Part shown: positions 1 through 5,169 of the stretch, piece by piece | How positions within the stretch are numbered: the first letter of the stretch is position 1 | Layout of the letters: every line of letters starts with the position of its first letter | Origin: CAZVIK01 sp964627045 | GTDB taxonomy: Bacteria > Acidobacteriota > Terriglobia > Bryobacterales > Bryobacteraceae | NCBI GenBank assembly: GCA_964627045.1 | Contig: CAZVIK010000263.1 | Coordinates: 1 to 5,169, forward strand | DNA length: 5,169 bases | Reading direction: 5' to 3' | Program-made: the position numbers and the translations under genes | Notes under the pieces: generated by a model | Seen by the model: the letters and a program-made list of their open reading frames with translations, nothing else | Told to the model about the DNA's origin: nothing | Databases searched by the model: none

Positions 1-1614
1 TGGGATAGCGGCCGGTCGTCACAATCATGGCGCGGAGGTCGGCGTTGTAGGCGGTCACTGACGACTGGAACGAGCGGGACGGCTCAGCACGGAATGTCGC
101 CTGATAGTTCCAGAGGTGCTCCGGCTGAAGCAGCGGGTTGGGGGCCGGGAACAGATATAGTTCCCGGATGGTGGGATTGCGGAAGCCCTTGCCCACGGCC
201 GCGCCCAGGGTATAGCCCGTGGCGAGGCGGAAACTCGCTCCGAACTCCGGTACGGCGATGTTTCCGAACGTGGAGTTGTGCTCCAGTCGCAGGCCCGTAT
301 TCAGCCGCAGACGCGGACCGGCGGCGTATTGCAGCCGGGAGAACGCGGCCGTGGTATTGATGTGGTGCTCGCCGTAGTTGAGAGCGCTTTTCACGTTGGT
401 GGCGCGCCCGCCGAAGCGAACGGTCTCCCCGCCGGCGTCCAGGGTTAACCGGGAGGTCAACGAGAAGGTCTGGAGGGCGCGGGCACCGGTGGTGCTGTCC
501 ACAGAACGGAAGCCATCGGTGATGATGTGGCGGCCGTGGCTGGAGTAAAACCGGAGGTAGCCCCAGGTGCGCTGGTAGGCGTTGTCCAGGTTTATGCTTC
601 CGCCGCCGCGGCCCACCCGCGCGTAACTGCCGGCCAATGGCGCGGTCACCGGTCCAGGATCTTCCACGTGGAAGTGGCCGAAACGGCCTTGGGCCGATGT
701 GCGCCAACGCGAAGTCAGATCGTAGCCGGCACCCACCGAAAGGTCCTTGCTGCGATAGGCGGAGGATGTGCGGTCGCCGTTAGTATGGTCCACGCCAGCG
801 TGTACCGAATAGAACCCCCGTTCATACGCGGTCCCGTGCGACAGGCGGTGCTGCCCCGTGTAGAACGATCCCAGCGAACTGGTGAGGCGCGTCCGTGTTC
901 CGATCTTCGGGCTTCCCGGCGTGATTTCAATCGCTCCGCCCATGGCGTTGCTGCCGTAGAGAACCGAGGCCGGCCCCTCGGTCAGGGTGATGCTCTCGGC
1001 GTTGGAGAGGCTGTAGAAATCCGGGAGGGGATGACCCATGAGCCCCTGCATGTCGGGGCGCCCGTCAACGACGATCAGGACGCCGGTATTGGGGCTGNNN
1101 NNNNNNNGCCCCGCACGGCCACCGTCCCGGTTCCGTTGGTGGAGATGCCGTAGCCCATGACGCCGCGGCGCGTAACCGAAACGCTGGGGACTAGCTGCTC
1201 GACCGCGTCGAACACGGTGCGAGCGCCGCCGCGATCAATCTCCAAAGATGTGGCGATGGTGGAGGTCTCAACGGCGATAGGTTCGGTGACCGTCACGTGA
1301 ACGGACGTTTGAACCGCTGCCGGCACCAGGCGCACCGTGAGGGGGAGGGTCTGCTGGCGGGAGACGGTTTGGAGAGCCGTGCCGAACCCGTCGGCAAAAA
1401 TCCGCAACGAGAGATCCGAACCCCCGGGAAGCTCCACGAGACCGGCCGCATCGCTGCGCAGCGTACTGAGCGGACCTCCGTCGCCCGGGTGGCTCGTTTC
1501 CACGATCGCCCCTGGAATGCCTAAGCCCTGCGGATCGATGATCTTCAACGTCACACGGTCTGCCGCAGCGCAGGAAGACAACAGTAGTACCAGGGATAAA
1601 AATATGCGAATCAT
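1..1614 (-). CDS. TonB-dependent outer-membrane receptor with N-terminal carboxypeptidase-regulatory-like domain (C-terminus beyond the window)
   Basis: About 537 residues are visible, read from the ATG at 1614-1612 and leaving the window at position 1. This start is chosen because a hydrophobic signal sequence (MIRIFLSLVLLLSSC, residues 1-15) follows at once; an upstream extension in the same frame is low-complexity and overlaps crcB. Residues 20-97 form a regulatory-like beta-sandwich (IDPQGLGIPGA, ADGF). A TonB-box-like stretch VHVTVTEP lies at 105-112. The plug runs from about 120 to 230, with VDGRPDMQGLMGHP and LYGSNAMGGAIEI. The rest is alternating beta strands of the barrel, including NPTIRELYLFPAPNPLLQPE, a stretch typical of the BtuB-like receptor family. 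Such proteins import a chelated metal, vitamin or other nutrient across the outer membrane using TonB energy; the substrate cannot be told from this sequence. The frame before the N run (first bases divisible by 3) differs from the frame after it (remainder 1), which I attribute to the wrong gap length. Apart from that the frame is open throughout. Confidence 0.93.
1098..1107. other. Assembly gap of 10 Ns inside the receptor plug domain
   Basis: Ten Ns interrupt the plug between ...TVAVRG and SPNTGV.... With 10 Ns the receptor frame is lost and a false TGA appears at 1077-1075. Frame is restored if the true number of missing bases leaves remainder 2 when divided by 3. Eight missing bases would give G-x-x-x-S, fitting the family pattern RG-x-GGSPNTG, with the last missing codon ending in the C at 1097. 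The gap is therefore probably an arbitrary-length scaffold join, not a biological feature. Confidence 0.9.
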
Positions 1615-1700
1615 GCTACCAAGGGTATCAAAATTCCAAAGTTTGTGTGTGGTATCCGGCGTTCCCCACCTTCCGGTGCGACCTGTCGGAGAATGGAAGA
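1615..1700. promoter_or_regulatory. Divergent intergenic region between the TonB receptor gene and crcB
   Basis: These 86 bases separate two divergent start codons, so promoters for both directions should lie here or within the opposite gene. The stretch 1625-1650 is clearly more AT-rich than its surroundings. GGTATC occurs twice in direct orientation (1624-1629 and 1651-1656). I could not find a convincing paired -35/-10 set for either strand. I also see no fluoride (crcB-motif) riboswitch upstream of crcB. The receptor has no strong Shine-Dalgarno sequence before its ATG. Confidence 0.4.
1688..1692 (+). promoter_or_regulatory. Ribosome binding site that favours the GTG start of crcB
   Basis: GGAGA lies 8 bases before the GTG at 1701. 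The alternative starts, GTG at 1647 and ATG at 1716, have no comparable site. Starting at 1701 also gives family-standard residue numbering. Confidence 0.55.
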
Positions 1701-2075
1701 GTGGGAAAATACCTGATGGTCCTGGCGGGGGCCGGACTGGGCGGCGTGGCACGCTACGTCGCAGGCACCTGGGTAATGGCTCGCTACGGCGGGCGGTTTC
1801 CCATGGGGACTCTGGCCGTGAACGTTTCGGGGTCATTTCTGGCCGGGCTCCTGATGGTCCTGCTCACCGAGCGCTGGCAGCCGCACCCCTACTGGCGGAT
1901 ATTCCTGGTTGTGGGATTCCTCGGCGGGTACACCACGTTTTCGAGCTTCGAGTACGAGACCTTTCAGGCGGCGCGGGACGGCGAGCGCTGGCTCGGGTTG
2001 ATTTACATGTTGAGCAGCGTCACGGCCGGTTACCTGGCGGTATGGCTGGGTGCGCTGTTGGCGGCACGGCGTTAG
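1701..2075 (+). CDS. crcB: Fluoride channel CrcB/Fluc
   Basis: The product is 124 residues, the usual size of this small four-helix membrane protein, which works as an antiparallel dimer and lets toxic fluoride leave the cytoplasm. Starting from GTG 1701, the diagnostic residues fall at the numbers known for the E. coli protein: GGVARY at 14-19, VNVSGSF with N41, and GGYTTFSSF at 75-83 with F80 and F83 of the phenylalanine box. The GG-x-TT segment is the one that holds the central sodium ion in characterised channels. Four hydrophobic segments are visible at about 5-25, 35-56, 66-84 and 97-120. A longer reading from GTG 1647 adds 18 residues that do not resemble the family. The stop is TAG, and the next codons in the same frame encode a DUF190 domain (see that entry). 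Divergently placed from the receptor gene. Confidence 0.95.
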   Translation: MGKYLMVLAGAGLGGVARYVAGTWVMARYGGRFPMGTLAVNVSGSFLAGLLMVLLTERWQPHPYWRIFLVVGFLGGYTTFSSFEYETFQAARDGERWLGLIYMLSSVTAGYLAVWLGALLAARR

Positions 2076-2376
2076 AAGGCCGCGATCGTTTCCGATGGGG
2101 ACACCCAACACCACGGCCGGACGCTGCACGATGCGGTCCTCACGTTGGTGGGTCACAAGGGCGTTATGGGAGCGACGGCGAGGCGTGCGCTGCCGGGATT
2201 CGGCTCGCACCGGCGGCTGCACCTTCGCAGGGTCGAGTTTCTGGCTCCGAACCGCGCAAGCCGTTGGAGAGATGCTAGCCGGCGGCTTGATCATCGTCGC
2301 CGGCGTCGAGATTGTGCGAGTTTCCGGCGGTGCCGCGCCCGCGCCGGATGGTAGCATTGGCTCGAATGGGAAGTAA
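2076..2376 (+). pseudogene. DUF190 (PII-like) protein gene, start codon missing and frame changed; likely broken
   Basis: Read in the crcB frame just past its stop, the sequence gives DGDTQHHGRTLHDAVLTL, then KGVMGATARRALPGFGSH and RRLHLRRVEFLAPN. This matches the front half of DUF190 proteins: the HHG-x-x-L motif, then the G-x-x-GAT and GFG-x-x-x-x-x-H pattern. The back half, TAQAVGEMLAGGLIIVAGVE followed by IVRV, corresponds to the last helix and strand of the family but lies in the next frame, ending at TAA 2374-2376. The switch falls near 2245-2258, and the middle seems 10-20 residues short. One deletion of 3n+2 bases would explain both facts. No ATG, GTG or TTG occurs in frame between the crcB stop and 2145. 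DUF190 proteins are small cytosolic, PII-like proteins of uncertain role, often encoded next to crcB. It overlaps the oxidoreductase start by 11 bases. Recognition is from motif memory, not from a search. Confidence 0.7.
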
Positions 2377-3865
2377 AACCGCTATCATCATCGGCGCGGG
2401 CCCGGCGGGTCTCACGGCCGCGTACGAACTGCTTGAGCGAACCGGAATCCGCCCAGTGGTGCTCGAAAAGAGCCTGTACATGGGCGGAATCGCCCGGACC
2501 GTGAACTACAAGGGCAACCGCATCGACATCGGCGGCCACCGGTTTTTCTCGAAGTCGGACCGCGTGATGCAGTGGTGGTTCCGTGTGCTGCCGCCGGAGC
2601 GTGAGGGTTTAGACCCGGATTCTACGGACCTCGTCATGCTGGTTCGCAGCCGGAAGTCGCGTATCTACTTCCTGCGCCGCTTCTTCGATTACCCGATCCG
2701 GCTCACTCTGGACACTCTGTCGAAGCTGGGGTTGCCGCGCACGGTGCGTATCGGCTTCAGTTACCTGCGGAGCATGCTGGCGCCCATTCGTCCCGAGCGG
2801 TCGCTGGAGGACTTCTTCATCAACCGCTTCGGCCGCGAGCTGTACAAGACCTTCTTCCGCGACTACACGGAGAAGGTCTGGGGTGTGCCGTGTGGCGAGA
2901 TTAGCGCCGAGTGGGGCGCGCAACGGGTCAAAGGTCTCTCGATCGCCAAGTCGATCGCGCATTTCTTCCAGCAGTAGTTCCGGGGCAAACGGGACATCGC
3001 GCAAAAAAGAACCGAGACCTCTCTCATCGAGCGCTTCCTCTACCCGAAGTACGGGCCCGGCCAGATGTGGGAGGAGGTGGCCCGCCGGGTGACCGAAAAA
3101 GGGGGCGATGTTCTCACCGGATGGGAGGTCCAGGAAGTCCACACCGACGGCTGGAGGGTGACCGGCGTAACGGCGGCCGATGCCAGCGGCGCGACCCGGC
3201 GCTTCGAGGGCGACTATTTCTTTTCGACGATGGCGGTGAAGGACTTAGTGCGCGGCCTGGACGCCGAGATGCCCGCCGCCATCCGCGAGACGGGTGAGGC
3301 CCTGGTCTACCGCGACTTCCTCACCGTGGGCTTGCTGGTTAACCGGCTCAAGGTGCACGAACCGGACGGAGCGATGATCCGCGACAACTGGATCTACATC
3401 CAGGAGCCCGATGTCCTGGTGGGCCGCGTGCAGATCTTCAACAACTGGAGCCCATACCTGGTGGCCGACCCCGCGAAGGTGTGGATCGGCCTGGAGTACT
3501 TCTGTTTTCAGGGCGATTCCCTGTGGACGAGGACCGATGAAGACCTGATCGCGTTGGGCAAGGCCGAGATGGAACGGATCGGCATCCTCGATTGCGGCGC
3601 GGTGAGCGACGCGACGGTGATTCGGGTTGAAAAGACCTACCCCGCATACTTCGGCTCTTACGCCCGCTTCGGTCCGCTGCGCGAGTATCTGGACCGGTTT
3701 GAAAACCTCTACCTGGTGGGGCGCAACGGCATGCATCGCTACAACAACCAGGACCACTCGATGCTGGCCGCGATGACGGCGGTGGACAACATCGTGGAGG
3801 GGGTCCGCTCCAAGGAAAACATCTGGGCCGTGAACACCGAAGAGGAGTACCACGAAGAGAAGTAG
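2366..3865 (+). CDS. FAD-dependent oxidoreductase (amine-oxidase/UDP-galactopyranose-mutase-like), interrupted by an in-frame TAG
   Basis: The reading frame spans 499 codons plus stop, a normal length for this family. The ATG at 2366 is chosen because it puts the FAD-binding Rossmann motif GAGPAG at residues 10-15, with the ribose-binding acid at E34, as in relatives; an ATG at 2348 is possible, and neither has a clear ribosome site. GGIARTV (40-46) and GGHRFFSK (56-63) are family hallmarks. The C-terminal flavin-binding segment GRNGMHRYNNQDHSM covers 452-466, and the protein ends in NTEEEYHEEK, as I recall for relatives. Codon 204 is TAG (2975-2977), yet homologous-looking sequence (GKRDIAQK, ETSLIERFLYP) continues in the same frame at once. 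Without read-through the product is a 203-residue Rossmann fragment; the remainder could restart only at ATG 3065 and would lack the nucleotide-binding motif. Relatives are often named protoporphyrinogen oxidase or UDP-galactopyranose mutase without proof, so I assign no substrate. Confidence 0.88.
2975..2977 (+). other. In-frame amber codon within the oxidoreductase gene
   Basis: The context is CAG CAG TAG TTC CGG. Both sides are in one frame and both belong to the same protein family, so this is a single-codon interruption, not a frameshift or gene boundary. Single-base changes from CAG (Gln), TGG (Trp), TTG (Leu), AAG (Lys) or TAC/TAT (Tyr) could produce it. No ribosome site or start codon follows closely; the next plausible start, ATG 3065, is 87 bases on. 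Confidence 0.9.
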
Positions 3866-3907
3866 GGCCCGGGGAACAAGGCTTCGGCCGGATGCGTACT
3901 ACCGGGT

Positions 3908-3913
3908 GAGAGG
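3908..3913 (+). promoter_or_regulatory. Ribosome binding site of the PspC-domain gene
   Basis: GAGAGG lies 5 bases before the ATG at 3919 and fixes that start, which also keeps the first zinc-ribbon cysteine pair intact. The 53-base gap after the oxidoreductase holds only a weak GGC-TTCG-GCC hairpin (3880-3889) with no T-run, so I do not call a terminator. Confidence 0.6.
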
Positions 3914-3918
3914 CAGCC

Positions 3919-4230
3919 ATGTTCTGCACCCAATGCGGTTTCAGACTCGAGGACACGGATCTTTTTTGCGCGCAGTGTGGAAAGCCCACGAGGGCCGACG
4001 CCCCGCCGCGTGCCGAGGCTCCGCGCCGGAGGCTGGCGCGGTCGATGAGCCGTAAGAAGGTTGCGGGCGTGTGCGCCGGTTTCGCCGACTACTTCGACGT
4101 GGACGTGACGCTGGTGCGCGTGTTGTGGCTGGTGGCCGCCATCTTCACCGGCGTCGGATTCATCGCCTACATCGTCGGCTGGATCGCGATGCCGAAAGAC
4201 TTCACTCCGGCGCCGGCGCAAGCCTACTGA
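3919..4230 (+). CDS. Small zinc-ribbon and PspC-domain membrane protein
   Basis: The product has 103 residues. The N-terminus is a double CxxC zinc ribbon (C3, C6, C17, C20; FCTQCG and FCAQCG). A basic, Pro/Ala-rich linker follows (about 22-41), then a PspC domain from about 42 to 94. That domain has the typical KKVAGVCAGFADYFDVD start and a hydrophobic helix ending in YIVGWIAMPKD (84-94). PspC domains take part in envelope-stress responses in enterobacteria, where PspC is an inner-membrane partner of PspB and PspA. Here no pspA, pspB or pspF is present, so the role is open; the zinc-ribbon form is common in other phyla and is probably a membrane-anchored regulatory or stress protein with the ribbon in the cytoplasm. 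It stands 53 bases after the oxidoreductase on the same strand and ends 7 bases from the stop of a convergent gene. Confidence 0.9.
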   Translation: MFCTQCGFRLEDTDLFCAQCGKPTRADAPPRAEAPRRRLARSMSRKKVAGVCAGFADYFDVDVTLVRVLWLVAAIFTGVGFIAYIVGWIAMPKDFTPAPAQAY

Positions 4231-4237
4231 GCCCGGG

Positions 4238-5169
4238 TTAGCGGAGCCGGTTCAGGCGCAAGGACACGGCCAGCCCGGGGCGCATTTCGCGTTCGATGTT
4301 GGTGGTGCTGCCGAAGGCCGCCACATCCAAAGAAACTCTCGAACTCAGATCCAGGCCGATACCGCCGGCCGGATGCCAGCGCTCCAGCGAGTAGCCGCCT
4401 CCTCCTCTAAGCTGAAGGGCCCCCAAACGGTACTCGATACCGCTGTGGAACCTCGTACCCTGGAATCCGTTGGCGACTTCCGCTACCGCGGAGAGTACGT
4501 TCCAGTGGTAGGCGGCACTGGCGGTGTAGTCCACTGGCAGTTCTACCTCAAGCTTGGAGTAGGGGGCGGGCAGCCGCTGTTCGAGGAAGTCGCCCCCGGT
4601 AACCAGGCTGTCGAGGGAGTAGCGCTTGCGGGTCCAGTCGCGCCAGTTGATCCGGTTTCCGATGCCGTTGGCGCCGAAACCCAGTTCCAGCCGGTCCACC
4701 ACCGCCGCCAGGCCGAGATCCACGGCGTGGCCGCGGCCCGAGCGGGCATACTGGTAGTCCACGACGGCGGGGGATGCGGCGGGGTTGATGGTCAAAAGGC
4801 CGGCCGGGTCGGTGTCCAGGCGGACCTGGACACCGGCTTCCTGGTAGTGGAACCCGTAAAGGTAGTGGTAGTTGGCTCCGACGTAAATGCCGTCGCGGCC
4901 GCCGCGTCCCGGAAGGGCGAAGCGGGCCCGGTAGCCGCCGGTAATCGCGAGGGCGATCTGCCCGGCCGAGAGATTCTCGATGCGGAATGTGCGGTTGGCG
5001 AGCGTGGAGGCCGGAACCGCGGAGGCGCTGCCGAGCACGTCGGTAAGGGCTTTGTCGATGCCAAGCGTGGTTCGCGCGGAGAGGTAGGGTCCGGCGCCCA
5101 CGTAGAACCCCTGGAAGGCCCCGCTCGGCCGCCGCGCGACCTTGATGGTCTTCCCCCAGTTGGGGGCAG
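4238..5169 (-). CDS. Predicted outer-membrane beta-barrel protein, unknown function (N-terminus beyond the window)
   Basis: The frame is open from the right edge to TAA at 4240-4238, giving 309 residues with no N-terminus. An internal GTG at 5101 is unlikely to be the start, because protein-like sequence (FQGFYVGAGPYLS) runs across it. The composition is typical of a barrel: many alternating hydrophobic and polar strands rich in Gly, Tyr and Arg, for example GIYVGANYHYLYGFHY, HAVDLGLAAVVDRLELGFGA, FHSGIEYRLGALQLRGGGGY and the closing strand GLAVSLRLNRLR. There are no long hydrophobic helices and no cysteines that I noticed. I do not recognise a named family; a transporter-like or PorV/TraF-like surface barrel is possible. 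It is convergent with the PspC gene, 7 bases away, with no obvious terminator in the gap, so it belongs to a different transcription unit. Confidence 0.75.
   Translation of the reverse strand, partial: APNWGKTIKVARRPSGAFQGFYVGAGPYLSARTTLGIDKALTDVLGSASAVPASTLANRTFRIENLSAGQIALAITGGYRARFALPGRGGRDGIYVGANYHYLYGFHYQEAGVQVRLDTDPAGLLTINPAASPAVVDYQYARSGRGHAVDLGLAAVVDRLELGFGANGIGNRINWRDWTRKRYSLDSLVTGGDFLEQRLPAPYSKLEVELPVDYTASAAYHWNVLSAVAEVANGFQGTRFHSGIEYRLGALQLRGGGGYSLERWHPAGGIGLDLSSRVSLDVAAFGSTTNIEREMRPGLAVSLRLNRLR

Noticed and set aside
84..707. Open frame on the minus strand in another phase of the receptor
   Set aside because: The Arg/Pro-rich translation is a shadow. The true receptor frame is open across the whole stretch and shows plug and barrel motifs.
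1647..1700. N-terminal extension of CrcB from the GTG at 1647
   Set aside because: The added 18 residues are unlike the family, and GTG 1701 has a ribosome site and gives standard family numbering.
1833..2357. Long open frame on the minus strand across crcB and DUF190
   Set aside because: Its translation is Pro/Arg/Thr-rich with no motif or structure. It overlaps a clear crcB on the other strand and is a GC-driven shadow.
3245..3853. Open frame on the minus strand opposite the oxidoreductase
   Set aside because: The His/Val-rich translation lacks any motif, while the plus strand carries conserved flavoprotein sequence.
3863..3865. The TAG that ends the oxidoreductase as a third read-through site
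   Set aside because: The protein ends here as relatives do, and continued reading enters the wrong frame of the PspC gene.
3880..3889. GGC-TTCG-GCC hairpin as a terminator after the oxidoreductase
   Set aside because: The stem has only three base pairs and no T-run follows.

Overview
The window looks like chromosomal DNA from a GC-rich, Gram-negative bacterium. The best guess is an Acidobacteriota member (Bryobacterales/Solibacterales type), probably from a metagenome assembly. The taxon is inferred from an outer-membrane TonB-dependent receptor with an N-terminal carboxypeptidase-regulatory-like domain, which is very common in that phylum, from a second outer-membrane barrel protein, and from the high GC content. 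A run of 10 Ns marks a scaffold join. There are no RNA genes, CRISPR arrays, insertion sequences or phage genes that I can see.

Layout. (1) Positions 1-1614, minus strand: the N-terminal 537 or so residues of a TonB-dependent receptor whose C-terminus lies beyond the left edge. The N run at 1098-1107 breaks its frame artificially. (2) Positions 1615-1700: a short divergent intergenic region. (3) Plus strand, 1701-2075: crcB/fluC, a fluoride channel with its key residues intact. (4) 2076-2376: a damaged DUF190 (PII-like) gene that begins directly after, and in frame with, the crcB amber stop; it has no start codon of its own and changes frame near 2245-2258. (5) 2366-3865: an FAD-dependent oxidoreductase of the amine-oxidase/UDP-galactopyranose-mutase-like superfamily, interrupted by one in-frame TAG at 2975-2977. 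(6) 3919-4230: a small zinc-ribbon plus PspC-domain membrane protein. (7) 4238-5169, minus strand: the C-terminal 309 residues of an uncharacterised outer-membrane beta-barrel protein running off the right edge, convergent with the PspC gene.

The plus-strand genes lie close together (crcB, DUF190 and the oxidoreductase abut or overlap; the PspC gene follows after 53 bases) and may be one transcription unit. CrcB and DUF190 are plausible partners, since DUF190 genes are often found next to crcB. The oxidoreductase and PspC protein have no evident functional link to fluoride.

The most interesting signal is two in-frame amber codons, one separating CrcB from DUF190 and one in the middle of the oxidoreductase. 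Stop-codon read-through is possible, but point mutation, gene decay or assembly error is more economical, because the DUF190 piece also carries a frame change and the oxidoreductase terminates normally at another TAG. I do not see a clearly new biological system here.
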